Assembly (NCBI RefSeq): GCF_001656035.1
Contig: NZ_CP010029.1
Coordinates: forward strand, 3,904,074-3,968,073
Source of the DNA: Yersinia entomophaga
GTDB taxonomy: Bacteria > Pseudomonadota > Gammaproteobacteria > Enterobacterales > Enterobacteriaceae
Direction: 5' to 3'
Length of the DNA stretch: 64,000 bases
The notes below the pieces were generated by a model. The model searched no databases, had not been told where the DNA came from, and saw only the letters and a list, made by a program, of their open reading frames with translations. The translations under genes and the position numbers were made by a program. Each line of letters starts with the position of its first letter. The stretch's first letter is position 1. Positions 1 to 11,582 of the stretch are shown here, piece after piece.

Positions 1-867
1 AATTTTCAACGGGGACTGCTCTGGGTGTTTCATACCCTTTACCGGTAATAGGAAGGTCTGTTCCAGCATATATTGGCCTCCCATTGCGGCATGTGGTGTT
101 TGATCTGAAAAACAAATCCAACTGCTACCAGGCGGAAATTCGATCGCAACTTGTTGGCCATTTTGCTGATAATCTGCGTCAGATTTCATTTTATCGTGTA
201 GCTGCAACATTAAATGATCGTAATGGCTGCGTCGGAGTTTGGTGATACCAACTTTATGCTGTAACCAACTGCTAATAGGTGAGTAGCGATCGAGTTTTGG
301 CAGATAACGGCTCGCTAATTGCTGAAAATCTTCACCTACTCGCCAAGAGCGATTTTCACCGTGGGGATTAATATTGGTGAAAATACGAATAATCCGCTCA
401 CCGTAATTAGGCCTCGAGGGGAAAGCATCAACGTGTAAACGGCTATCATCTTTGCGCCAGGACGTTTTGTCCCGCCATGCGGCGACTGGATGCAGCCTTA
501 GGCTGTTAGTTGGGCTGCGTAGGGCATGGGTATATTCAGGTAATAATTGTCCTAATAGACTAACGCAGTGTTGATAATAGCGCTCAAGCAGCTGGCGCGT
601 TAGCTCGATTTTACTTTCATCCGTCACACCAGTAAGTTCACCTTCCAGAGGTTTGAAACTGATGTTTTTGCGTTTTATATCGACCAGCGCTGGGTTCAGT
701 AATTGCTTCTCTTGTGAGCTTAACGGGAAAGCCAGATTCGGTAAAAAAAGAACTTTTCCCTGTTCTAAGGCTTCAATTGCATCGGGAATGACATGCTCAT
801 TCTTGCCCCAATGTTGGTGAGGGAGAGTGAGAATCATCGGATCTGGGGCGATAGAGTTAGAATTCAT
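1..867 (-). CDS. kdoO: Kdo hydroxylase (KdoO family), 3' end cut by window edge
   Basis: The minus-strand frame is open from the ATG at 865-867 to the window edge: 289 codons with no stop. The product resembles the Fe(II)/2-oxoglutarate-dependent Kdo hydroxylase family (KdoO), which converts Kdo to Ko on the lipid A inner core. Visible metal-binding signs are RLHVDAF near residue 144 (the HxD pair) and a distal histidine in DQTPHAAMGGQY near residue 260, followed by an RIIR/Q-rich jelly-roll region. The protein has no signal peptide, fitting a cytoplasmic or inner-face enzyme acting on nascent LPS. The Shine-Dalgarno is weak (GGAT). It is transcribed toward the left edge, so its terminator is not visible. 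The family call comes from recalled similarity; the dioxygenase fold is well supported, the exact substrate less so. Confidence 0.8.
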   Translation of the reverse strand, partial: MNSNSIAPDPMILTLPHQHWGKNEHVIPDAIEALEQGKVLFLPNLAFPLSSQEKQLLNPALVDIKRKNISFKPLEGELTGVTDESKIELTRQLLERYYQHCVSLLGQLLPEYTHALRSPTNSLRLHPVAAWRDKTSWRKDDSRLHVDAFPSRPNYGERIIRIFTNINPHGENRSWRVGEDFQQLASRYLPKLDRYSPISSWLQHKVGITKLRRSHYDHLMLQLHDKMKSDADYQQNGQQVAIEFPPGSSWICFSDQTPHAAMGGQYMLEQTFLLPVKGMKHPEQSPLKI

Positions 868-1053
868 CAGATATCCGGCCTAGATTATTTTAGTCAGTGA
901 TAAATAATATAACTTTTTTTAAACAATTAATTGCACTTTTGTGGCGAATTGCGAGCAAACAGAACATTCCGGTTAGTGGCAGAGCAAGTAATGGAGTGGC
1001 ACTTATGCAGAGTGTCCCATTAGGTGATTTTGGTTCTGAATATTCTGAGGACA

Positions 1054-1079
1054 ATGATGCTCAATGAGCTGAGCATCAT
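1054..1079. repeat. Perfect 10-bp inverted repeat, 6-nt loop
   Basis: ATGATGCTCA pairs with TGAGCATCAT around the loop ATGAGC. No T-run follows on either strand, so it is not a typical terminator. It could be a protein-binding palindrome or an mRNA hairpin. Confidence 0.5.
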
Positions 1080-1224
1080 GGTGCTAGATAAGGTTGTTTT
1101 AGAGAGGATGGCGATAGACGACGTATCGTATTCCTTTGGCTAAGAAACGTAGAAAAATTGAATTAATGTAGTGAAATATTAATATGTTAACTGAACTGTG
1201 ATTGGTTCTAATAAATATGGACAT

Positions 1225-1262
1225 AAAAAAGCCCTGATAATCTGATCATCAAGGCTTTTTTT
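1225..1262 (-). terminator. Rho-independent terminator downstream of ylaC
   Basis: AAAAAGCC and GGCTTTTTT flank an imperfect CTGAT/ATCA-containing stem, ending in a T-run on the minus strand and a shorter one on the plus. It lies about 20 bp past the ylaC stop and could act in both directions. Confidence 0.75.
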
Positions 1263-1282
1263 ATCAGGTACATATCATCTGA

Positions 1283-1789
1283 TTAGACAGGCACGATTCT
1301 CGAGTCAGTAATCGAGGAGACTTGCTTTTTTGAGTAGGCCAGATCGTAAACATCGTAGAAATCGATTTCGCCTTTATTTTCTATGATGCGTTTAATTTTA
1401 TTTTTAAAGTCATCATTGATATTTTTATTTTCAAGCAATTTAGCCACTGCTTCTGGAGACAGAGCGCGGCTGAAAAACCATTCGCCGTTATAGCAAACGC
1501 GGAGGTCGAGTACACCAATGTCTTCAAATTTAAATATCGGCTTTATTTCCATCAATAAAATTGCTGACATGATGACAAAAAATGCAGTAAAACCAATAAC
1601 GTAATAAGTACCAAAATAAGGTGTTAAAAGCATCAGAATTAAAACAAAGAAATATGAAATCAGCATTGCCAAACACAAATACGGATGTTTATGAATGAAC
1701 TCAATATTAAAGTCAAGACGACCATTCCGGTTTTCTTTTTTATTGATTTTCTCAATGTCTTCAATGAGTATTTCTTTTATTATATCCAT
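1283..1789 (-). CDS. ylaC: YlaC-family inner-membrane protein
   Basis: This 168-residue protein has a charged N-terminus, two closely spaced hydrophobic segments (about residues 37-57 and 60-80) and a soluble C-terminal half. The segment YEDIxVLDxRVCYNGEW is closely matched here (FEDIGVLDLRVCYNGEW), which is the hallmark of E. coli YlaC (about 156 residues), as is KGEIDFYDVYDLA near the end. The function of the family is unknown; the topology suggests a small inner-membrane protein with a cytoplasmic tail. The start is supported by AAGG 8 nt upstream of the ATG. It is a single-gene unit with its own terminator. The coding region is AT-rich compared with the flagellar genes. Confidence 0.85.
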   Translation of the reverse strand: MDIIKEILIEDIEKINKKENRNGRLDFNIEFIHKHPYLCLAMLISYFFVLILMLLTPYFGTYYVIGFTAFFVIMSAILLMEIKPIFKFEDIGVLDLRVCYNGEWFFSRALSPEAVAKLLENKNINDDFKNKIKRIIENKGEIDFYDVYDLAYSKKQVSSITDSRIVPV

Positions 1790-1995
1790 TGCGATGACCT
1801 TGTAATTGCAGATGAGTCGGATAAAATTATTATCTATTACTATAGATTAGCACGAGAAATGCGTCCTCAAGTATATCAGTTCGATGAATTACCTGACCTA
1901 ACTGTTATAGGCAGTTTCTGCGTATCGTGAGTTTTTGAACACTGTTATCACCTGCTGGTGACGACGTAATTCCCTGCTTTACTGAGCTAAAATTT

Positions 1996-2033
1996 AGTAG
2001 AGCGTAGAACCTGATGAGATTGAACGCTCTACT
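1996..2033 (-). terminator. Inverted repeat after the quinone oxidoreductase
   Basis: AGTAGAGCGT and ACGCTCTACT form a perfect 10-bp stem with an 18-nt loop, 33 bp beyond the oxidoreductase stop. On the minus strand it is followed by AAATTTT, so it is a weak terminator candidate. Confidence 0.5.
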
Positions 2034-2065
2034 TGTTTTATCAAGCACGGGGTGACTATTTGAGG

Positions 2066-3073
2066 TTAGAACGTGAGTACAATTTTACCAATATGAGTGC
2101 TCGCTTCCATTAACTCATGTGCGGCGGTGGCCTCCTTGATAGGGAAGGTCGCAAAAACCTGTGGTTTTAGCTTCCCTTTCTCTATCAATGGCCAAATTTT
2201 TAGTTGTAACTCTTCTGCAATGATTGCTTTTTCTGCCACGGTTCGTGAACGTAGCGTCGAGCCGGTATGTGTCAGGCGTTTTAATAGCATCGGCATCAAG
2301 TTCAGATCTTTAGCAGGACCATTTTGCGTACCTATTTGTACAATTCTGCCATTCATCGCAGCGGCTTCATAATTGCGTGCTACATAGTCACCAGCGATGA
2401 GATCGACAATGACGTCGGCACCGTTGCCTTCAGTGGCTAATTTTGTTTCAGCCACAAAATCCTGAGTACGGTAGTTAATCGCTACATCGGCGCCCATTGC
2501 CAGGCAAGCTTCTCGCTTATCTTCCGATCCGACGGTGACAATTATTTTGGCTGCGCCAAAAGCTTTGCTTAGCATGGTTGAGGTTGTACCAATGCCTGAG
2601 GAACCACCGTGTATCAGCACGGTTTCTCCTGCTTTTAAGCCGCCGCGCTGAAATAAATTAGCCCAGACGGTGAAAAAGGTTTCGGGTAACGCCGCCGCCT
2701 CGATCATTGATAATCCTTCCGGAACCGGGAGGGCGTTTGTTTCGTGTATCACACAATATTCAGCATAACCGCCGCCTGCGATCAGGCCGCAAACTTTGTC
2801 GCCCATCTTGAATCGGGATGTTTTCTGTCCTAAGGCCACAACTTCGCCTGAAATTTCTAAACCCGGAATGTCTGATGCGCCCGGTGGTGGGGCATACAGG
2901 CCGCGACGTTGCAGAACATCGGGCCGGTTAACGCCGGCAGCCGCAACTTTGACTAAAATTTGCCCTTCATCTGGTGTAGGGATAGGGCGTTTCCCTGCCA
3001 TCAAGACGGAAGGTGGGCCAAATTGGGTTATTTCTATCGCAACCATGCGACTATCGGAGGTTATTGAAGACAT
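2066..3073 (-). CDS. Zinc-independent NAD(P)H quinone oxidoreductase (MDR superfamily)
   Basis: The 335-residue protein belongs to the medium-chain dehydrogenase/reductase superfamily, quinone oxidoreductase (QOR/PIG3-like) branch. It has a GroES-like N-terminal domain with AAGVNRPDVLQRRGLY (about residues 46-61) and a Rossmann domain with the nucleotide loop VLIHGGSSGIGTTS near residues 152-166. The Cys/His ligands of zinc alcohol dehydrogenases are missing. It probably reduces quinones or other electrophiles with NADPH in the cytosol. The ATG at 3073 has GAGGAA about 6 nt upstream; an internal ATG at codon 10 aligns better with shorter homologues but lacks such a site. It lies downstream of lacZ but is separated by a terminator, so it is probably an independent gene. 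The exact substrate is unknown. Confidence 0.85.
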   Translation of the reverse strand: MSSITSDSRMVAIEITQFGPPSVLMAGKRPIPTPDEGQILVKVAAAGVNRPDVLQRRGLYAPPPGASDIPGLEISGEVVALGQKTSRFKMGDKVCGLIAGGGYAEYCVIHETNALPVPEGLSMIEAAALPETFFTVWANLFQRGGLKAGETVLIHGGSSGIGTTSTMLSKAFGAAKIIVTVGSEDKREACLAMGADVAINYRTQDFVAETKLATEGNGADVIVDLIAGDYVARNYEAAAMNGRIVQIGTQNGPAKDLNLMPMLLKRLTHTGSTLRSRTVAEKAIIAEELQLKIWPLIEKGKLKPQVFATFPIKEATAAHELMEASTHIGKIVLTF

Positions 3074-3419
3074 ATCATTCCTCTTTAGTTATGGCGAACT
3101 CATTGAGTAGCCAATGGCTTCTGATTTACAGAAAAGGTTAATAGTTTAATAAACCCCTCTGAGTGCTGACCATATTATCCTCATTGTGAGAATAATCCAT
3201 TCGTAGAGTGCGAGTCAGATGTGAAAAGTAAGGTACGACAGAAAGTAATAAATAAAAAAGGCGCCCAATAGGGTGGGCGCATAAAAGTGCTAAAAATGAA
3301 TAACTACAGGACTAAGAGATACTCTGGATCATTTTAATTGTATGGGTAAACCCATAGGCCGTTATATAGGTATAAATCCTAAACCTTGCTCCATAAAAAA
3401 GCCGGCTTAGTTTACTTAA
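3074..3419. other. Spacer between lacZ and the oxidoreductase
   Basis: Non-coding. It contains the strong minus-strand terminator at 3252-3281 and, beyond it, the likely promoter of the quinone oxidoreductase. A GCCGGC-centred palindrome sits just after the lacZ stop (about 3401-3406). No ORF of note. Confidence 0.6.
3252..3281 (-). terminator. Rho-independent terminator for lacZ
   Basis: Read on the minus strand, GCGCCCA, a 6-nt loop and TGGGCGC are followed by CTTTTTTATT. The 7-bp GC-rich stem and U-tract are textbook. It lies about 140 nt after the lacZ stop and insulates the next gene. Confidence 0.85.
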
Positions 3420-6590
<3,171 letters not shown>

Positions 6591-6648
6591 TTATCGGGGC
6601 TTGCATTTAGTCGATAGGCGACACTGAATCGCATAAATATAGCCACAC

Positions 6649-6669
6649 AAATGTTATGCGCTCACATTT
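6649..6669 (-). promoter_or_regulatory. lac operator (LacI-binding palindrome)
   Basis: On the minus strand this reads AAATGTGAGCGCATAACATT(T), nearly the E. coli O1 operator core TTGTGAGCGGATAACAA. It is a 21-bp palindrome with 6-bp perfect outer arms, lying 82 bp upstream of the lacZ ATG and downstream of the -35/-10 region, as in E. coli. Confidence 0.9.
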
Positions 6670-6680
6670 CTTGTTTTGCT

Positions 6681-6746
6681 TACCTTGAAGGGGAAGGAAT
6701 CGCTTGTAAACGGGTAAAAAATGAATAAGCGAGTGAGATCGCATTT
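6681..6746 (-). promoter_or_regulatory. lacZ promoter with CRP-type site
   Basis: A -35 hexamer TTTACA (6705-6710, minus strand) is identical to that of E. coli lac. Its 17-nt distance to the upstream CRP-like site (6728-6743, TGCGA-N6-TCGCT) is also identical. The -10 candidate 18 nt downstream (AAGGTA, 6681-6686) is poor, which suggests strong dependence on CRP-cAMP. The site, spacing and operator together make the assignment good; the exact -10 is uncertain. Confidence 0.65.
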
Positions 6747-6873
6747 ATTTTTGGTTATGCAAAAAATCGTAAAATTTTTTCCGAGAAGGTTCGTAAAATT
6801 TATTTATGGCTGATGATATGTGTGCCAATAACACGTAATTTTATTTCGAACTACAAGGTACCCAGACGATTCG

Positions 6874-7938
6874 CTATTTGTGTTCCGCAAGCTCTTGTGG
6901 TGTAGTTTGTGACATGATTGGAACGTTATTTACTGGGGCTGTTGTTTGACGAAGCACAAGTTCAGGGCTTAAAAGCAGAGAGTTTAGCTGGATGCCATGG
7001 CTAGTTCGCAGTAACGCGACCAATTGTTGCAGGCTTTTCTCGCCTAGCTGACGAAAATCTTGTCTGACGGTCGTTAAAGGGGGGTGAAAATAGGCACTAT
7101 CGTCGGTGTCGTCGTATCCAACTATGGAAACATCTTTTGGAATGCTGAGACCTTGTTCCTGGAGGGCGCGTAAAACCCCCAAAGCCATCTGGTCACTGGC
7201 AACCAGAATAGCGGTAAAAGAGGTGCCGCTTTGTAAAAGGGATTTTGCGCAAAGATAGCCACTGTGTGCGCTCCAGTCTCCATAGAACACTTTCTGAGGC
7301 TTTAGGCCGCTCAAGGCTAATGTGGTTAACCAGCCTTGATAGCGCAGTTGGGAGGAAATTGTGTCTTTAGAGCCTGCGATCAGAACTATTTTCTGATGCC
7401 CTAACGCCAATAAATGTTCGGCACCTTGCCTGGCGCCATGAAACGGGTCAAAAACCACGCTATGAGCGGTTGATTGCGGATCAACGTCCAGAAATATGAC
7501 GGGAACATTGGTGCATTGATGGGTTATTTCTGCGCTTTGCTGCTGAGTTAGTGGCGCATTGATTAATATCCCCTCAACTCGCTGAGCCAGGAGTTCATTC
7601 ACAGCGCGCTGGCAGGCCTGCTCGTCAAAATGATCAATCATGGCGATGACGACGCTAAAACCTAATTGGCGGGCTTTTATCTTTATTGCAGAGGCAATCT
7701 GCGATGGCGCATGTAAAGATAAATCGGTTGTGACTAACCCAAGTGTACAGCTGTTCTTACCAGCCAGCTGTTGGGCAACGCGATTGGGTACATAGTGCAG
7801 TGCTGCCATTGCCTGTTCTATTTTAGCTCTGGTTTTGTCTGAGACATTCGGAGCCTGATTTAATACGCGAGAAACAGTCTGATAGGATACACCCGCGTAA
7901 TGTGCGACATCATCGAGCGTTACGGATTTGGTTTTCAT
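6874..7938 (-). CDS. lacI: Lac repressor, LacI/GalR family
   Basis: From the ATG at 7938 the protein has 354 residues. The helix-turn-helix near the N-terminus (TLDDVAHYAGVSYQTVSRVL) and the hinge (PNRVAQQLAGK) are almost those of E. coli LacI, so recognition of the operator at 6649-6669 is expected. The periplasmic-binding-like core follows, with LLAQRVEGILIN, FLDVD and VASDQMALG segments. An upstream in-frame start at 7980 adds 14 residues but does not match homologues; GAGAAG lies 7 nt before the chosen ATG. The C-terminus ends in TTPQELAEHK and lacks the leucine-heptad helix that tetramerises E. coli LacI, so this repressor may be dimeric. A long 7-bp tandem array lies 92 bp upstream and may influence its expression. 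Confidence 0.93.
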   Translation of the reverse strand: MKTKSVTLDDVAHYAGVSYQTVSRVLNQAPNVSDKTRAKIEQAMAALHYVPNRVAQQLAGKNSCTLGLVTTDLSLHAPSQIASAIKIKARQLGFSVVIAMIDHFDEQACQRAVNELLAQRVEGILINAPLTQQQSAEITHQCTNVPVIFLDVDPQSTAHSVVFDPFHGARQGAEHLLALGHQKIVLIAGSKDTISSQLRYQGWLTTLALSGLKPQKVFYGDWSAHSGYLCAKSLLQSGTSFTAILVASDQMALGVLRALQEQGLSIPKDVSIVGYDDTDDSAYFHPPLTTVRQDFRQLGEKSLQQLVALLRTSHGIQLNSLLLSPELVLRQTTAPVNNVPIMSQTTPQELAEHK

Positions 7939-8923
7939 AAACAGCTTCTCAGCAACAGAACTTACTGAACATAATAGCAAAATTGTGGCATAAATTTTTG
8001 AACGCAGCAGTAAAAGGTTAAAATCGCCTGCCAGAAGCCAGAAGCCAGAAGCCAGAAGCCAGAAGCCAGAAGCCAGAAGCCAGAAGCCAGAAGCCAGAAG
8101 CCAGAAGCCAGAAGCCAGAAGCCAGAAGCCAGAAGCCAGAAGCCAGAAGCCAGAAGCCAGAAGCCAGAAGCCAGAAGCCAGAAGCCAGAAGCCAGAAGCC
8201 AGAAGCCAGAAGCCAGAAGCCAGAAGCCAGAAGCCAGAAGCCAGAAGCCAGAAGCCAGAAGCCAGAAGCCAGAAGCCAGAAGCCAGAAGCCAGAAGCCAG
8301 AAGCCAGAAGCCAGAAGCCAGAAGCCAGAAGCCAGAAGCCAGAAGCCAGAAGCCAGAAGCCAGAAGCCAGGTTTTATTTTGTCGGCTCACTGAGCTTTAT
8401 AGATAACACTTATTTAAAAAATCATTCGCAACGAAATTGGCGTAGGGCTAAAACCTGCAGAGTTAATGCAATTTTATAGATAAGCTGGTTTAACTGATGG
8501 CGTTGATAGCTAAAAGCATGGGTTAGGGTGAAAAGCGTCAAGCATCAGCATCAAGCATCTGCGCCAATGCCGGATAATCAGGCGTAGTGGTATTTAATGA
8601 AATGGTTCTGGCGACAGGTTGTGGCCGGGGGAAGTGAATAAAAAATGGCTTCTTTGCCTTAATTTTAGGCATGTGAATCACAATATTCGGTTCCTGTAAT
8701 AAAAAGAGTTGCTATTAAAAGCCCGTCATGAGTTAATGCGTCTCGGCCTGTGGTACAGACCTATTTATGCACGACATCTTGAGTAAAGTAGTTCATATTT
8801 AAAGCGTTATCGTTGATAGCTCTTCACTGACGAATTTCCTTCATAGTGCCTCCATAAGTAACGACTGATAACCGGCTATAACACGCCCATGGTGGCAAAA
8901 ATTTTTTAATTAAGGAAATAAAC
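7939..8923. other. lacI upstream region and cold-shock gene leader
   Basis: Apart from the tandem array at 8031-8370 no gene is supported. The minus-strand frame through the array (7962-8390) is a repeat artefact. Positions 8391-8923 should hold the cold-shock gene promoter and leader; no clear promoter hexamers were picked. Confidence 0.5.
8031..8370. repeat. 7-bp tandem array, 48 perfect copies plus a partial
   Basis: The unit CCAGAAG is repeated without any substitution from 8031 to 8366, with a 4-nt partial copy to 8370 (340 bp, 48.6 copies). Because 7 is not a multiple of 3, each strand is open in all frames and encodes a cyclic heptapeptide (WLLASGF on the minus strand), which explains the spurious long ORF there. 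Perfect identity points to recent slippage-driven expansion and probable length variation between strains. It lies 92 bp upstream of the lacI start codon. Confidence 0.97.
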
Positions 8924-9136
8924 ATGTCTAACATGATGAAAGGTCAAGTAAAGTGGTTCAACGAGTCTAAAGGCTTCGGTTTCATCACTCCAGCTGACGG
9001 CAGCAAAGACGTGTTCGTACACTTCTCTGCAATCCAAGATCAAGGCTTCAAGACCCTGGCTGAAGGCCAGAACGTACAGTTCTCTATCGAGAACGGTGCT
9101 AAAGGTCCGTCTGCAGCAAACGTAACTGCAATCTAA
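8924..9136 (+). CDS. Cold-shock protein, CspC/CspE-like
   Basis: The 70-residue protein is a single cold-shock domain. The RNA-binding motifs RNP1 (KGFGFI) and RNP2 (VFVHF) are intact, and [20 protein letters not shown] is typical of the CspC/CspE branch. It should bind single-stranded RNA and act as an RNA chaperone or antiterminator. AAGGAAATAAAC before the ATG is a good ribosome-binding site. It is monocistronic, followed within 25 bp by a strong terminator. Which paralogue it is cannot be settled from sequence: the extra N-terminal residues (MSNMMKG) differ from both E. coli proteins, so no symbol is given. Confidence 0.93.
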   Translation: MSNMMKGQVKWFNESKGFGFITPADGSKDVFVHFSAIQDQGFKTLAEGQNVQFSIENGAKGPSAANVTAI

Positions 9137-9158
9137 TCGGCCTCTCGCTGATTAATTG

Positions 9159-9184
9159 AAAAAACCCGCTCAGGCGGGTTTTTT
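9159..9184 (+). terminator. Rho-independent terminator of the cold-shock gene
   Basis: AAAACCCGC, loop TCAG, GCGGGTTTT and further T residues give a 9-bp stem followed by a U-tract. Confidence 0.92.
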
Positions 9185-9369
9185 GTTATCTGTAATAGGC
9201 CATGACTCAAGTTTTACGTTCCGTTTGCAACATCCCGTTCTTCCTCCAGACAATCTATCCTCGAAAGCTACCTATCAGCGCTTCCTTATTTAAAATACTA
9301 CCTATCGGTAATTACCGTTGCATACCACTCTGGTACGCGTAAACCTTATCATTCTCACTGTATTATGTA

Positions 9370-9378
9370 CTACACTAG
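9370..9378 (+). promoter_or_regulatory. RpoS-like extended -10 for dsrB
   Basis: CTACACTAG matches the sigma-S-preferred -10 form (KCTAYACT). It lies 29 bp before the dsrB ATG. E. coli dsrB is known to depend on RpoS, which agrees. No clear -35 was seen. Confidence 0.5.
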
Positions 9379-9406
9379 CTGCATTGATTAAGGATAGGAT
9401 AAGACT

Positions 9407-9592
9407 ATGAAAGTTAACGATCTAGTGACAGTTAAAACCGACGGCGGCCCGAGACGGGAAGGCGTGGTTCTTGAGGTTGAGGAATTCAGTGAGGGCGTAA
9501 TGTATCTGGTTTCACTGAAGGATTATCCTGAGGGAGTTTGGTTCTTCAACGAAATTGATAGCAAAGACGGGACTTTCGTGGAACCGCGTTGA
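9407..9592 (+). CDS. dsrB: DsrB family small protein
   Basis: The 61-residue protein is nearly the same as E. coli Dsr[20 protein letters not shown], then [19 protein letters not shown] and WFFNE. The molecular role is unknown. In E. coli the gene is RpoS-controlled and lies next to the regulatory RNA DsrA and to rcsA; neither is seen here, so the neighbourhood has been rearranged. AGGATAAG precedes the ATG. It is monocistronic with its own terminator. The composition suggests a small beta-rich, SH3-like soluble protein. Confidence 0.9.
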   Translation: MKVNDLVTVKTDGGPRREGVVLEVEEFSEGVMYLVSLKDYPEGVWFFNEIDSKDGTFVEPR

Positions 9593-9614
9593 ATTGATTA
9601 AGCCTATATACAAG

Positions 9615-9652
9615 AAACCGGAGTAGGGGATTCCCTGTCTCCGGTTTTTTTA
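9615..9652 (+). terminator. Rho-independent terminator of dsrB
   Basis: AAACCGGAG pairs with CTCCGGTTT, with an inner AGGG/CCCT stem, followed by TTTTT. Confidence 0.9.
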
Positions 9653-9728
9653 CATCAATGTTAGCCTGCTACCGGCTAACACATTGAATATCCGATATAT
9701 AGAGAGTTAATCGGCATGAGTAACTCGC

Positions 9729-11450
9729 TTAAAATGTTTCCCAGTTTTCCGTATCCAGTTCTGGTTTTTTAGCATTAAAATTATTGCTTGTCTTGGCGTT
9801 ACTTGCGGGTTGTCCACCCGTGTTTTTACCTTTGCTATTTAATTGGAAAACAGCCACTGCGTGAGTCAGCATTGATGCCTGCTGCTCTAGTGATGCCGCC
9901 GCCGCTGACGCTTCCTGCACTAAAGAGGCATTTTGCTGCGTGACATTATCCATTTCAGAAACTGCCTGAGCTACCTGACTAATGCCCCGACTTTGTTCAT
10001 CGGATGCAGAGGCAATTTCACCCATAATATCCGTAACATGAGTGACCGCAGTTACAATCTCTTTCATCGCTTTGCCTGCGTCAGAAACCAAAATCGAACC
10101 GTCGCCGACCAGATCAACGGAAGCTTCAATCAGACATTCTATTTCTTTGGCCGCGTCCGCACTACGTTGAGCCAAGTGACGAACTTCACTAGCGACAACC
10201 GCAAATCCACGTCCCTGCTCTCCTGCTCGGGCGGCTTCGACAGCCGCGTTTAGCGCCAGAATATTGGTCTGGAATGCTATGCTATTGATAACATTGGTAA
10301 TATCTGCGATTTTCATTGAGCTAAGGGATATTTTATCCATCGTGCTCACGACATCGCTGACAATATCACCGCCTTCACGAGCTTTGCTGGAGGCATTGGC
10401 TGCCAGTTGGCTGGCATGATGAGCGTTTTCAGAGTTTTGTTTTACCGTGGCGGTTAGCTGTTCCATGCTGGCGGCAGTTTGTTCCAAAGATGCGGCCTGT
10501 TGCTCTGTTCGTGCTGATAGGTCGGTATTTCCAGACGCTATTTCACTGGTCCCTTGATAGATAGAATCTGCGCTATTTCTGACAGATTCAACGGTTCGGG
10601 ATAATGATTCCTGCATCAGCTGAATGTTGCTGCCGAGTAGGCCAATTTCATTTTTGCCGAATGGAATAGTCGGTTGAGTCAGGTCGCCATCGGCAATCCG
10701 TTGGATGCGGGTGACCAGCACATTCATGGGCTTGATGATAACTTTACTAATGACTAAAAAAGTCACCAAAGTAAGAACCACGGTGAAAATGAAGGCTCCG
10801 CCCATCAAGATATAACCTAACCGAGCCCCTTGTTTAGCCGATTGATTTATCTGATTGGCTTGCTCGGCAAGATAATTAATGCTGGCGAGCAAAGGTTCGT
10901 TATAGGCCATATCTAACTGTTTAAGCTTTTCCGCTTCGAGAGAAATAACTTCCTCAAAGTGCCCCTGTTGTGAGGCATCCAACATCGGCATCATCCCTTC
11001 GCTGCGATATTGTTCGTAAGCTTTCTTAAGCGGTATATCCAGAGCTAACTCATTTTTATCTTTACCTGGGCGATTGAAGTAAAGATCAAACATCTTTTGC
11101 GATTCAGCCAGACGATTCTCCGCCGTTTTTAAACCGGATTGATAACTTTCCGTGTCGCCAATGCGTGCGGCAGAAGCGGCCTGAATCAAAATTAAGCGTG
11201 CCGCTCGGAGATAATCTGAGCTGTTGGATAAACCTAGACGAATGTCCACCTCTTTAGTAGCGTGCTCAAGATACTGATTACTTTGTTTTAAGAAGTAGCT
11301 AGATGTGCCAATGGCCACGGCAAACAGTGCCAGTATGCCAGCCAGAATTGCCACAAACAGAGTAACCAGGCGGATATTATTAATAAATATGACTTTTGCC
11401 TGCGAAGGCGTGGCTGTATCTATTAATTGCTGTGTACTTCCACTTTTCAT
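9729..11450 (-). CDS. Methyl-accepting chemotaxis protein with NWETF tail
   Basis: The 573-residue transmembrane chemoreceptor has a first membrane segment near residues 26-50, a periplasmic four-helix-bundle sensor (about 50-210), a second segment near 212-236, a HAMP domain and a cytoplasmic signalling hairpin tip ([20 protein letters not shown]). It ends in NWETF, the CheR/CheB docking pentapeptide, so it should be a full-length methylated receptor. The periplasmic segment aligned with the Tar/Tsr ligand pocket reads [16 protein letters not shown], which does not keep the R-x4-R-x3-R pattern, so its ligand is probably not serine or aspartate. A sigma-28-like promoter lies at 11556-11582, placing this stand-alone gene in the flagellar regulon. 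Confidence 0.93.
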   Translation of the reverse strand: MKSGSTQQLIDTATPSQAKVIFINNIRLVTLFVAILAGILALFAVAIGTSSYFLKQSNQYLEHATKEVDIRLGLSNSSDYLRAARLILIQAASAARIGDTESYQSGLKTAENRLAESQKMFDLYFNRPGKDKNELALDIPLKKAYEQYRSEGMMPMLDASQQGHFEEVISLEAEKLKQLDMAYNEPLLASINYLAEQANQINQSAKQGARLGYILMGGAFIFTVVLTLVTFLVISKVIIKPMNVLVTRIQRIADGDLTQPTIPFGKNEIGLLGSNIQLMQESLSRTVESVRNSADSIYQGTSEIASGNTDLSARTEQQAASLEQTAASMEQLTATVKQNSENAHHASQLAANASSKAREGGDIVSDVVSTMDKISLSSMKIADITNVINSIAFQTNILALNAAVEAARAGEQGRGFAVVASEVRHLAQRSADAAKEIECLIEASVDLVGDGSILVSDAGKAMKEIVTAVTHVTDIMGEIASASDEQSRGISQVAQAVSEMDNVTQQNASLVQEASAAAASLEQQASMLTHAVAVFQLNSKGKNTGGQPASNAKTSNNFNAKKPELDTENWETF

Positions 11451-11555
11451 TATTATTTCCGTCTTAAAGGCGATCGAAGGGAGAGGTAGGAACCGGACAG
11501 AACTTTATTCACATTGGTAATTAACTACATAAACTGCATAGAGTACTTTTAAAAC

Positions 11556-11582
11556 CTATCGGCCATTGACCCGAAATGCTTA
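11556..11582 (-). promoter_or_regulatory. Sigma-28 (FliA) promoter candidate for the chemoreceptor
   Basis: On the minus strand TAAGCATT, 11 nt and GCCGATAG resemble TAAAGTTT-N11-GCCGATAA. The -10 has one mismatch, the spacing is exact and the -35 is moderate. It ends 106 bp before the start codon. Confidence 0.65.

Larger units (their letters stand above)
868..1282. other. Intergenic region between kdoO and ylaC
   Basis: No convincing gene. It should contain the kdoO promoter (minus strand), a perfect short inverted repeat at 1054-1079, and the ylaC terminator at 1225-1262. The stretch 868-960 is AT-rich, fitting a promoter. Confidence 0.6.

Noticed and set aside
1685..1930. 81-codon plus-strand ORF
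   Set aside because: Its first half is antisense to ylaC and it lacks a ribosome site; likely chance in AT-rich DNA.
7962..8390. 142-codon minus-strand ORF with a WLLASGF repeat
   Set aside because: It is created by the 7-bp tandem array, which is open in every frame; it has no independent coding evidence.
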